Shown here: positions 53,106-61,900 of the stretch, piece after piece
Position numbering within the stretch: position 1 is the stretch's first letter
Layout of the letters: each line of letters begins with the position of its first letter
Assembly (NCBI GenBank): GCA_028683385.1
Contig: JAQUIJ010000010.1
Span: forward strand, 170,567 to 234,566
From: Prolixibacteraceae bacterium
GTDB taxonomy: Bacteria; Bacteroidota; Bacteroidia; Bacteroidales; Prolixibacteraceae
DNA length: 64,000 nt
Reading direction: 5' to 3'
Notes under the pieces: model-generated
The model's input: the letters and a program-made list of their open reading frames with translations, nothing else
Databases searched by the model: none
What the model was told of the DNA's origin: nothing
Made by a program: the position numbers and the translations under genes

Positions 53106-53426
53106 CCGGCCTGAAGGGCCAAAATATCATAGCTCAGGGCAAAGTTTCGGGAGGAACGATCCGAAACGCCACCCTGGGTAAAGGATGTAGAAGAAAAACC
53201 GTCCGCGAGGATTCGATGAGCAAAGCATATAATTTCCTTCGGACGGAATTGCAAGACAACATCTTCGGGAAACACAAGGTCATCACACTCGTCCGAAATA
53301 TGAATTTCTCTTTTATGAACGTTATTGCGCGGACGATTTTTTCGCCTATTTCCAAACCCAGGGCGTTGCCGTTCGACTGAGCTCACGTCGAAGCCCTGGG
53401 CTAGATTATGCTGTCCTTTCAGGACG
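53106..53426. repeat. ~320-bp element with similar inverted ends (REP/MITE-like)
   Basis: The left end read on the minus strand (CCCTGAGCTATGATATTTTG then GCCCTTCAGGCC, 53106-53140) and the right end on the plus strand (CCCTGGGCTAGATTATGCTG then TCCTTTCAGGAC, 53393-53426) match in pattern. An internal palindrome CCCAGGGC/GCCCTGGG lies at 53357-53364 and 53393-53400. A 140-codon open frame crosses it but has no protein-like core. It splits the operon between the transporter/peptidase and decarboxylase genes. Confidence 0.55.
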
Positions 53427-53504
53427 TGTATTCTTCGGTTAATCATCATTTCAAATTCTAAATGAGACTGGAAAACCATTTTTTTTTGTGAGTCCGTGCA
53501 TTCC

Positions 53505-54845
53505 CTATTTTCTCTTCGGATTCAATTCTGATTGTTTGAATGTTTCCAGGCTTTCCTTTTTTCGGATGATCTGTGTTTTGCCGTCGTTGTTGATCAATAC
53601 CACGTTTGGACGATAGGTAATAAATTGCATTGATTGCGTGATGTTATAGGCGCCAACCCGTTCAACAACCAACTGTTCGCCAGTTTTAACCTGCGGAAAT
53701 ACAATGGCATCACGGACAACATCGATATTCATACACAACGGGCCATAGATTGTAGATTCCTCTGCATTTCCCAATTCGCGTGTTGGATAAACGCCCAAAT
53801 TGTACCAGAACGAGGTAAACAACAGATTGACTCCGGCATCGATAACCATCGACCGTCTTCCGCTGTTCAGTCGTTTGTTTGCAATTACCGTGGTGAGCAA
53901 ATAGCCTGCGTCGTCGATTAAAGCGCGTCCAGTTTCGAGAAACAATACCGGTAAGTTTTCGTGTGGAATTTCAGAAGAAATCAGCGCGTTTGAAATCGCT
54001 TCGGCATAATCGTCGAACGATGGACAGGTTTCGTTACCCGGCATATACGCGCCTTTTAAGGTATTTTTTGAAGCAAAACCGCCACCCAGATCGATGTATT
54101 TCAACCAATAATCGAATTTCCGGTGAATGGCCATATAAAGATTGGCCAACTTTGACGCGGCAATGGCATAGGCTGTCTGTACCATGATGTAGGTTCCGAT
54201 GTGCGTATGCAATCCAATCAGTTCGAGGCTTTCGGCCAGCATTATCCGGTTGATCGCGTTCCAGGCATCGCCATTTTCATAATTAAAACCAAAACGGTCC
54301 CAAATCGGATAAACTCCGGCATCCAGATTTACCCGGATAGCTACCCTGGCTTTCATCTGCAACTCCCTACTTGTTTCTATCAACAAATAAAGTTCGTCGA
54401 AGTGGTCGATGTGGATGCACGCATTATTTTTGATCGCCATGATCAAATCGTCCTTCGATTTGTCGGGCCCGTTAAACAGAATTTGCGAACCGTTCACGCC
54501 ATTCGAAAGGGCTTTTTCGAATTCGAAACCTGAAACGACTTCGGCCCACGAACCTTCGTCGTGGTAAATGCTGCAAACCGCATCGAGGTAATTGGTTTTA
54601 TACGACCAGGCAAACTGTACCTTTGGATACCGGTTTTCGAACGCCCGTTTCGCGTCAGCAAACACTTCGCGAATCGTCTTTTCAGAAATAACAAAAAGCG
54701 GCGACCCGTATTCTTCGATTAACGACGAGACTTTAATTCCATCGATTTCGGAAATCACTTTTTGCTTTACCGGCAGCCCGAATTTACTTGGCATTCCAGC
54801 GTTAATCTTACTTATTGACGGCTTTTCATATTTTATTTTTTCCAT
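53505..54845 (-). CDS. Fold-III PLP-dependent decarboxylase, diaminopimelate/ornithine decarboxylase-like
   Basis: 446 residues. The PLP lysine lies in VQFAWSYKTNYLDAV (~residue 83); other motifs are GLHTHIGTYI, YIDLGGGFASKN and LETGRALIDDAGYLL. The usual CESxD near the C-terminus reads GPLCMNID, keeping the Cys. The enzyme likely decarboxylates an amino acid or a peptide-bound residue. It lies next to an ATP-grasp ligase and a PqqD gene, not with lysine-pathway genes, so a specialised substrate is likely. Confidence 0.9.
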   Translation of the reverse strand: MEKIKYEKPSISKINAGMPSKFGLPVKQKVISEIDGIKVSSLIEEYGSPLFVISEKTIREVFADAKRAFENRYPKVQFAWSYKTNYLDAVCSIYHDEGSWAEVVSGFEFEKALSNGVNGSQILFNGPDKSKDDLIMAIKNNACIHIDHFDELYLLIETSRELQMKARVAIRVNLDAGVYPIWDRFGFNYENGDAWNAINRIMLAESLELIGLHTHIGTYIMVQTAYAIAASKLANLYMAIHRKFDYWLKYIDLGGGFASKNTLKGAYMPGNETCPSFDDYAEAISNALISSEIPHENLPVLFLETGRALIDDAGYLLTTVIANKRLNSGRRSMVIDAGVNLLFTSFWYNLGVYPTRELGNAEESTIYGPLCMNIDVVRDAIVFPQVKTGEQLVVERVGAYNITQSMQFITYRPNVVLINNDGKTQIIRKKESLETFKQSELNPKRK

Positions 54846-54859
54846 GGCTTCTAACTATT

Positions 54860-55906
54860 TTAAATTTCTCCATTCATTGCAATTGTTTCAAACTTCTCCA
54901 GATCGACAATAATATCGTACGAGTAGCGCACAAACATTTTTCCTGACTGATAGGTTTCCATCGGTGCAACCTCTTGTCCCAATGCAAGTTTTACCAAAGC
55001 TTCAGGAATATTTTGCCCGGCGCCAACCGCCAGATAAACCCATGCAGGAATTCGCGGATTGATTTCGATGAGGTAATATTCGCCTTTCACCGTTTTGATC
55101 AGTTCGAGCTCCATTCCGCCTTTCCATTTGGTTTGACGGATGAGGCTCCGGGTAATTTCCAACATTTTATCGTCGGAAAGTGTAATTCCGCCCCAGGCTT
55201 TTCCCTTGTCGGTAATGTATTGTTTGCGCATGGGCACGGCTGCAATGGTGTTTCCCTGCCCATCGCCCAGCGCGATAACGTTTACCTCGGTGCCTTTCAC
55301 AAATTCCTGAATAATTACCGGCAAGCCCCATTTTGACGAAACCTTATTGAAGGACTGTTTTACCTGTTCGGTATTGTAAGCGGTATAGGCATCATAGAAT
55401 TTCCCTTTGACCATTACCGGGTATTCAAATTTTTCTTTGATCTCCGAAATCTGGTTTTGGCTGCCCAGATTTAAGCTGGCTGGCACTTTTATCCCGTATT
55501 TCTCGCCATACTCCGGAAGTTTGTCTTTATCCCTTTCCTGAAACTGTTTCATTGTCGGCAAAAAAGTACGAATACCACTTCTCAGGAGCCGGTCTTCATT
55601 TTTCATGAACGAAAACAGTTCAGCATCGAAATTCGGAATCAATACATCGAAGGATTCGCGCTGGTGAATTTCCTCAATCCGATCTATCAGTTCGTCTGAT
55701 CCTGCCGATGGATAAGGAATCTGGAATATTTTATCGCATAAACCTTCCATATAAATGCCCGGTTCGAGAGTTTCGTAAACCAGACCGATAATCCTGACTT
55801 CAAATTCGGTTGATTCTTTTAACGACCGGATTACCGGAACGCCAGGTCCCGGATTATCCGTGTTGTTAAGCCCTGTTACAGCTATTGTTATTTTTGTTTT
55901 CGACAT
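54860..55906 (-). CDS. ATP-grasp ligase (CarB-like carboxylate-amine ligase)
   Basis: 348 residues. N-terminal Rossmann-like part (KITIAVTGLNNTDNPGPGVP), then ATP-grasp lobes: VMVKGKFYDAYTAY (ATP Lys), VIIQEFVKGTEVNVIALGDG and GEYYLIEINPRIPAWVYLAV (metal Glu and Asn). ATP-grasp enzymes join a carboxylate to an amine through an acylphosphate. Located 6 nt after the pqqD gene and 14 nt before the decarboxylase gene, so it may make an amide or peptide bond on a carrier or small molecule. Confidence 0.9.
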   Translation of the reverse strand: MSKTKITIAVTGLNNTDNPGPGVPVIRSLKESTEFEVRIIGLVYETLEPGIYMEGLCDKIFQIPYPSAGSDELIDRIEEIHQRESFDVLIPNFDAELFSFMKNEDRLLRSGIRTFLPTMKQFQERDKDKLPEYGEKYGIKVPASLNLGSQNQISEIKEKFEYPVMVKGKFYDAYTAYNTEQVKQSFNKVSSKWGLPVIIQEFVKGTEVNVIALGDGQGNTIAAVPMRKQYITDKGKAWGGITLSDDKMLEITRSLIRQTKWKGGMELELIKTVKGEYYLIEINPRIPAWVYLAVGAGQNIPEALVKLALGQEVAPMETYQSGKMFVRYSYDIIVDLEKFETIAMNGEI

Positions 55907-55912
55907 GGTTGC

Positions 55913-56176
55913 TTATTTAAAATCGAGTGGATCTTCCTGCGAAGTTATCTGGTGGTGTTTAATCAGCGCACAAAACTCATAAAAGTCTTTTTCAAAGGTC
56001 AGGTCGTCCAAGTCATATTTTTCGAGGAACATGTTTTTGATCGTGTCAAAATCATGACCCTGGGCAATCAGTTTTGTTAGTTCCAGCCCGGTTGGGTTTA
56101 CATTAAACGAATCGCCGGTTCTTGAATTAAAAACAAATCCGTTGTCGCTAATTCGTACTTCTTCTGTTATTTTCAT
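55913..56176 (-). CDS. PqqD-family peptide-recognition protein
   Basis: 87 residues. PqqD/RRE pattern: EEVRISDNGFVFNSRTGDSF, NVNPTGLELTKLIAQGHDFD, then IKNMFLEKYDLDDLTFEKDF. PqqD-like domains bind precursor peptides for maturases. No radical SAM enzyme and no obvious precursor gene lie beside it. It is the first gene of the operon pqqD, ATP-grasp, decarboxylase, UT-M23, YaiO-like, TPR. Confidence 0.85.
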   Translation of the reverse strand: MKITEEVRISDNGFVFNSRTGDSFNVNPTGLELTKLIAQGHDFDTIKNMFLEKYDLDDLTFEKDFYEFCALIKHHQITSQEDPLDFK

Positions 56177-56198
56177 GGTGTTGTTATTTTGTATGAAT

Positions 56199-56257
56199 CA
56201 AAGATACTTCAATCTGCAAATGAAGTTGTTACACAATTTTGTAAATATTTTACAAAA
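56199..56257 (-). promoter_or_regulatory. Promoter of the PqqD operon with palindromic operator
   Basis: On the minus strand a perfect -7 box TATCTTTG lies at 56206-56199, 23 nt before the pqqD ATG. Upstream is TTTTGTAAA/TTTACAAAA (9-bp arms, 3-bp spacer, 56237-56257). The stretch AATTGTGTAACAACTTCATT and the -7 box are shared almost base for base with the DUF2202 promoter. Confidence 0.65.
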
Positions 56258-56306
56258 TCAGGTATAATACACTCATATTGAGCAATTATATACCTGAATG
56301 AAAGGT

Positions 56307-56954
56307 TTACCATGAACTTCCGGTTTCCTTTGCGCTGGTAACAATTGCCTCCAATTCAGTCTGTGAAATAAATTGGGCAGAATAGCTACCTCCCAAACTA
56401 ATGATTTGGCTGTAAAATGAACGCATGTGATTTCTACTACCCATCGTAAGTAAGTCGTAAACGTATTTAATATCCTGATTATCGGATTTTGATAGCGCCA
56501 ATTCCAAATCAAAAATATCCAGGTCCTCTATGGTTGCGCCAACTTTGTAGGCATCGAGAACCGATGCGCTACCTAAGGTTACCAACTGCGTGTATAAACT
56601 CTGCAATTTACTGTCAGAAAAGACTCCAACTACATTGTTGCCAACTGGATCAGCAAGATCATACTTGTTAAGCAATGTCAAAACGGCATCTGTATGTTTT
56701 TGCTCACTCGATAGAATATTGGTGAACACATTTATTTTCCATTTTTCATACAGTGCGGCATACACATCGCGGGCTAATTTTTCTTCTTCTCTCATTTGCT
56801 GAAGACTGGCTAATTCGTCAGCGTTTAATGGTTCTGTTGGTAATGCCTCAATTTGTGAAGTAACTGTGAGGTTTGCGGCGACTTCTTCATCTTTCTGGCA
56901 ACTGGCAAATATCAGATTTACGGCAATTGCGATTAATAATACTGTTGTTTTCAT
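56307..56954 (-). CDS. DUF2202 ferritin-like lipoprotein
   Basis: 215 residues. Lipoprotein signal (LLIAIAVNLIFASC). The DUF2202 domain is visible: LQQMREEEKLARDVYAALYE, FTNILSSEQKHTDAVLTLLN, LDIFDLELALSKSDNQDI, YVYDLLTMGSRNHMRSFYSQ. The Glu...ExxH spacing resembles ferritin-like di-iron bundles. Found in bacteria and archaea; function unknown. Its promoter is a near copy of that of the PqqD operon. Confidence 0.88.
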   Translation of the reverse strand: MKTTVLLIAIAVNLIFASCQKDEEVAANLTVTSQIEALPTEPLNADELASLQQMREEEKLARDVYAALYEKWKINVFTNILSSEQKHTDAVLTLLNKYDLADPVGNNVVGVFSDSKLQSLYTQLVTLGSASVLDAYKVGATIEDLDIFDLELALSKSDNQDIKYVYDLLTMGSRNHMRSFYSQIISLGGSYSAQFISQTELEAIVTSAKETGSSW

Positions 56955-56984
56955 GTCTCTTGTTTTTAATTGTTATTTATGAAA

Positions 56985-57046
56985 CAAAAATACTTGAATC
57001 AACAAAGGCAGTTATTACACAATTAAGTAAATGATTTATAAAATAC
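56985..57046 (-). promoter_or_regulatory. Promoter of the DUF2202 gene, similar to that of the PqqD operon
   Basis: On the minus strand a perfect -7 box TATTTTTG lies at 56992-56985. The upstream sequence (AATTGTGTAATAACTGCCTT, then TTGATTCAAG) matches the PqqD promoter at most positions. The palindrome is only half kept (TTTATAAAT/TTTACTTAA). Co-control is inferred. Confidence 0.6.
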
Positions 57047-57164
57047 GGTATAAAGCCCTCATTTTAAACCTGAAAGAATACAACTCGTGATTTTTAACGA
57101 CAAATCATCAGCTATTAATTTTAGCTCGAATAATCCTTCTCCTCAAAGAATACAGGCAGACTGA

Positions 57165-57282
57165 TTATGGTTTTATTACATTCAGCAAAAGTGTATCGGC
57201 ATTAATTCCGGTAAAAATGCCCAGCCCATTTTCGATGTTTGTGGTTGAACGATTTGACAAACAAGATGTTGATGACTCACAG
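57165..57282 (-). pseudogene. Remnant copy of the 3' end of a DUF4249 gene
   Basis: On the minus strand the frame reads STTNIENGLGIFTGINAD then TLLLNVIKP and TAA, almost identical to the last ~29 residues of the DUF4249 protein at 62311. Base identity is high from 57167 to about 57245 and fades beyond. The rest of the gene is missing and another gene ends at 57283. It is a partial duplication or the scar of a deleted DUF4249 gene. Confidence 0.8.
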
Positions 57283-57729
57283 CTACTCTGTTTTTCTTGC
57301 CACTTCCTTTTTGCGCCTATTCATTATAAAAATCAGGAAACATCCGACAGCGACAAGTATTAGTTGCCCAAATCCGGGTTTTGTATCCTGTTTCAGGGAA
57401 TTGATGTAAGGGAAGAATGAGAGGTATTTAACTGGCGCTTTTGATTTTCCATCCGCTTTCAGATAGATTGCATTGCCGACTGTTTTGGTAAATCCATTCA
57501 CACTTTTGCCATTCGGTAATGTAAAAGTGTAGCTAATATTATAAGTATAACTTCCTCGTTTAACTTCATTCCGTTCTCCACCTTCACGCCGGATATCGGT
57601 AATCACGGCTGTTCCATCATCGCCGATAAAACCTAATGTAATTGTAGCAAGCCCCCAGACGATAAATGCAAAACCAAGTAATGTGATGAAAATACGTGTT
57701 GGTAGCTTAGATGATTTTGGCTTTGTCAT
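57283..57729 (-). CDS. DUF3592-like membrane protein
   Basis: 148 residues. An N-terminal helix (IFITLLGFAFIVWGLATITL), a beta domain (RGSYTYNISYTFTLPNGKSV, NAIYLKADGKSKAPVKYLSF) typical of DUF3592, and a C-terminal helix (GQLILVAVGCFLIFIM). Function unknown. One of three small membrane protein genes beside the large LamG protein gene. Confidence 0.75.
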   Translation of the reverse strand: MTKPKSSKLPTRIFITLLGFAFIVWGLATITLGFIGDDGTAVITDIRREGGERNEVKRGSYTYNISYTFTLPNGKSVNGFTKTVGNAIYLKADGKSKAPVKYLSFFPYINSLKQDTKPGFGQLILVAVGCFLIFIMNRRKKEVARKTE

Positions 57730-57785
57730 TGGTATATTCCCATTTTAGAAAGGTTCGTATTTTAAGCATAAAATCTAATTGCACT

Positions 57786-58346
57786 TTAACCTGAAGTGAA
57801 AAGAATCTCTTTGCCTATAAGTCGAAATCGGATATAGGATTCCACTTCAGAATAGTTTGCAGAAGTACAAAATATTGCAATGTTTTCAGCAAAGCCAGCT
57901 CTAATCATAACCATTTGGCTTTTGGGAAAAAACTTCACTTTTCTGATAGAACTCCATTTAATTAATATGTTTTGTCTCGACTGTGCAAGTATTCCGGCAC
58001 CGGCCACAGCGGGTTTACCCGATAGTAACCCAAAAACCACAGCCATTGTATTGATAATGCGGTTTTTCTTCGCCTGATTTTTTAGGGTATAGTTGCGTAT
58101 CCCAGTTTTGTCCAATTCGAAGCCAACATCGTATTTGCCTCCCCAGACGGCAAGGATGAACAGGTATGTGAAAAGGAATAGAACTGCAATAAGAACTAAT
58201 GCATAGATGGCTTTAGAAATTATGAGAAAGAGAATCAATACGCCAAATGGAATTCCTATCGCTATTCCCAACTGTTTCATGATAATTGGATTGCGGAAAA
58301 TAGAAACACGAATGGACCACTCTATTCTTTCAGAAATCTCTGGCAT
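57786..58346 (-). CDS. Membrane protein, unknown (PH-like domain possible)
   Basis: 186 residues. Two adjacent membrane helices (LGIAIGIPFGVLILFLIISK and LVLIAVLFLFTYLFILAVWG) followed by a cytoplasmic-looking beta domain (FELDKTGIRNYTLKNQ, IKWSSIRKVKFFPKSQMVMI). The end could be a PH-like fold. No family is named with confidence. It is 13 nt downstream of the zinc-ribbon membrane protein gene. Confidence 0.65.
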   Translation of the reverse strand: MPEISERIEWSIRVSIFRNPIIMKQLGIAIGIPFGVLILFLIISKAIYALVLIAVLFLFTYLFILAVWGGKYDVGFELDKTGIRNYTLKNQAKKNRIINTMAVVFGLLSGKPAVAGAGILAQSRQNILIKWSSIRKVKFFPKSQMVMIRAGFAENIAIFCTSANYSEVESYIRFRLIGKEILFTSG

Positions 58347-58359
58347 ATCTGGCTGATTA

Positions 58360-58953
58360 TTATTTAAGTAGCGGGCAATTGCATCGGAAACAAAAAACCT
58401 CTTTGATATCGTTCAGGCTGGCACAGGCATTACAAAATACTATTTTGTCTCCCGATTTATCTTCCTTTTCGTAGGTATTCAAACCCTTGTGATGCCTGAC
58501 CCTGTCGCCAACCCGGTAGTAGTTGTATTTGGTATCGTCATCCTCAGCGCTGGTGGTGTGTGTTTTTCCGTTGTCGGCGCGAATGTAGACCGTATATCTT
58601 GTGTAGTTTATCCACGACTCATCATATTTTGATCGTCTGCGCTTGTTTTCTGTTTTTTTATCAACGACCACTCCATCCCAGGTTGTACCTCTGTTTCTTC
58701 CAACGATCTGAAAGATAGCAATTAGAATAAACATACTGCCGATTCCTAACCCGATAAAAAGTGATTCGGGATTCTCCATATTATCGCTCACTTCGCCATT
58801 GATGAAAAATCCCAAAACAGCCACAAATGCCAGTCCCAGTGAAAAATATCCCGAATAACTATTTGCGTTTTTTACATATTTGGCAAATGCCGGATCATTG
58901 ATTTTTTGCGAATATCCCATACGATTATTGTTGTTCATTGTCAACTGATTCAA
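58360..58953 (-). CDS. DUF3592-like membrane protein with C-terminal zinc ribbon
   Basis: 197 residues. Two membrane helices (GYFSLGLAFVAVLGFFING, SLFIGLGIGSMFILIAIFQI), a beta domain resembling DUF3592 (TTWDGVVVDKKTENKRRRSK, YTVYIRADNGKTHTTSAEDD), and a C-terminal ribbon CNACASLNDIKEVFCFRCNC. Function unknown. The start could also be the second Met (MNNNNRMGYS). Confidence 0.7.
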   Translation of the reverse strand: MNQLTMNNNNRMGYSQKINDPAFAKYVKNANSYSGYFSLGLAFVAVLGFFINGEVSDNMENPESLFIGLGIGSMFILIAIFQIVGRNRGTTWDGVVVDKKTENKRRRSKYDESWINYTRYTVYIRADNGKTHTTSAEDDDTKYNYYRVGDRVRHHKGLNTYEKEDKSGDKIVFCNACASLNDIKEVFCFRCNCPLLK

Positions 58954-58999
58954 GCAAGCTTACAATCACTTAACAGAAGGTTTATTTTCTTCAAAAAAG

Positions 59000-61900
59000 T
59001 TAATTGTTGTTGTTAAAGGAGACATATATTTCTATCGCAGGCCTGTTTGCAAAGAGTCCGCCTTGCGCTGTGAGTTGTTGCCTCGTTTTTACCTCAGACC
59101 ATTCGTAGTTTATATGATCGATGGTCACCTCTTTTTTTGAAGGATAAAAAATAATCTTTTGCTCTAATTTCACCAGGCTTGCTTTGAATTTGGCAGAAGG
59201 CTCTTCTTTGTTAAAGTCCCAGCCTTCAAGAATATAATTTATCCCATAGTCATTTTTGCCAGTTGTAGTTTCCAGGGGTATATTTTTAAGCTCTATATCG
59301 GTAAAAATTTCACGGGTTAATGTAACGACATTTTGCATATCGCTCGACCTCCATGTCTCTTTACTGTGATATTTTAACCAAACGATACGATCATCATTTC
59401 TTTCGCCTTCAATCCAACAATCAATGTAGTTGTTACTGATTTTGCCTGAAAAACTATTGCCTGTAGAAATCCGGATGCCATCATTACCGCCGGAACTTTC
59501 ATAACATCTAAAGGTGCTTTTAGAGAATTCCTGTTTATCATCTTTGTAACCATCGGTATAGGAGCTCAAAACAAATACCTTGAAGTTTATATTAAAATTC
59601 GCTGCTGCCTGACTCTTCTTTTTCGGCGGAGCCTGAGCAGGTTTCGCGACTTCTACCTTTGAAATGGCAATTGGTTTGTCTTCCTTTAAATACTTGCGTT
59701 TTATTAATTCCTGACGATATTTTTCTTTTCCGTTATCTGAGTACCATATTTGCGTCAGAGCAGCAATGGTCTGTGCAGAGATAATACCACCATCATCAAC
59801 ACCGGTAAATCCCAGGCGGCTTTTGGTATCCTTCAGTATCATATCTTTGATTCGGAACAACCGTTCGATTCGAAAATCAAAATCAGTGGCATCTGTAAAT
59901 CCAAACCGGTTGCGCGATAAAAGATTTGCTCTTTCGAAATCGCTGATAAGTTTGATGTTTTCAGCTTTTATCGTTTCAATACGTGACTCCTGATTTTTCC
60001 TTTTCTCAAACTCCAGTCGCATATTTTCTTTGGCATCTCTCCGAATTTTATCTAAGACAACCGAATTCAATTCGCTGGATTTCATTCCTTTTAGCGCCGC
60101 GTAATTCTCAATGGCATCGGTATTAATTTTGGGTACTAGCCCTTTAAGTTGGCTCCACAACTCTTCGAAATTTCCCTGCTCAACCTGAAATCCCCATGGG
60201 AGACTGCTGTCAGCACCATCTACAAAAACCTGGTAAGCTGCTTCGAGTTCCTGATTCTTCCATCTGTTAATTTGTCGTTCTGTTAGTTGTGCAGTGGTGG
60301 TTAAAAGTTTAGTAAGTGGGAAGGTATTCAATATTTCCATCGAGAGCTCTTTTGCGGCCAGTTCGCCATCTCCGTTTGAAAGTGCAACGGCAATTTTCAC
60401 ACCAGCGCCAATTTTTGAGCTGTGTTCTGTTACAGAACCCAACAAAGCTTTTGCATTGCTGTCGCTGGTAACGATGTCGCATATTTTTTTTCCGGCTAAA
60501 ACGGCTACATTCTGGCTGAAATCCTCCATGTTTCCGTCATTGTAATTCACAAGAAGTGCTGTGTAATCATTCTCCTGCATCATGGCTTCAACAACATCCT
60601 GCGCCAGTGACTTATTATTCAGCCCCATCTTTTTACTTAAAATTTCACTCACCATCTGTTCTGTGGCTTGTTTGGTCAACGCATTGTTGTCGTTTTCAAC
60701 CCATTGACTTACCGCGTTTTTGTATGCAAAATCATTGATTATCTCTTTCTTTGTCAGTTCGGCTTTAGCATAATCGCTAAAATGATAGGTCTCAAACTTT
60801 ACATACTTTTCGTTCAGATTCACTTCGAGTGGCTTGAAATAATACCAGCTTTTCCCGTTAAAATATCCAATCCATAAATCTCCGGGGTGATTTAGCGCAG
60901 CTATCTCTGTTTGTTCAAGTTTTAACTTCACCTGAACAGGTTTATTAAGCCTTTTTGACTTTTGGTCAATCGAAATTTCGAAAGGCGTTCCAATAAGATT
61001 TGCTCTATTCTTGTCAAATTGTGGAGCGCTTCTGTTTTCCTTTACCTGAAGCTTGATTTGTTGGTCAAATGTTCCTTTCGAAACGTTTAATTGAATTGCA
61101 TTTTGCTTTAAATCACCCGCTATAGCATCAGAATTGTTCAAGTTGACATTTAATCTTTCAAGTGGGGTTGAGGGTGCTATAGGAATTGCAATTGGTGCTG
61201 AGGCACTTTCAGCTTTTGGGGTTATTACTGCCCTGTTATAAATCTTAACATCATCAATCATTCCATTGGTTACCGTTGTTCCGGTTCTGGAATCTCTGCC
61301 GACATAGAAAGGACCTGCCGGTGTCACATCTGTACCGATGCCGGACGTGCTGGCAACTTCCTTATCGTTTACATAAATGATGAATTTATTTTGTCCTTTG
61401 TCCCTTACAAAAGTCACAAAAAACCATTTGTTCGATGTTACAACATTGTCAGGGGAGAAAAAATCTATTTGACCGTTATTCCACCATATTCTTAACCTGT
61501 TATTGGTGTGTTTTTCAAAAACCACATTATTAGCTGTGTTGTAGCTGCCAAATAAAATAGCTCGGGTGTCATCCTTAAAATACACCCACATTGACACGGT
61601 TAAACTTCCGTTAAAAACATCAGGAAAACCGTTGTCAAGTCTTACTCCTGAACTGTTGCCGTCAAACGAGAGCGCTTTATTGTTCTCACCAAGCCTGTTC
61701 GCAGTCCATGATGCACCAACATTTGTTGCATGGTAGCTGTTGGTGGAGTGATCATTAAAATCTCCATCGAATTGGTACCAGGCAACAAGTCCATTTTCAA
61801 TCGTGTTATTTGAAGATGTTGTTTTTTGTGCTGAAGGTGACGTGTTTACCGGCGGGCTCTGCTGAGGTGAAGAGGCTGTTTGCACCCCGGCTAATCTTGT

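Noticed and set aside
53057-53479. 140-codon minus-strand open frame between decarboxylase and UT-M23 genes
   Set aside because: It runs across the inverted-ended repeat and its palindromes and overlaps the start of the UT-M23 gene; no fold or motif is visible.
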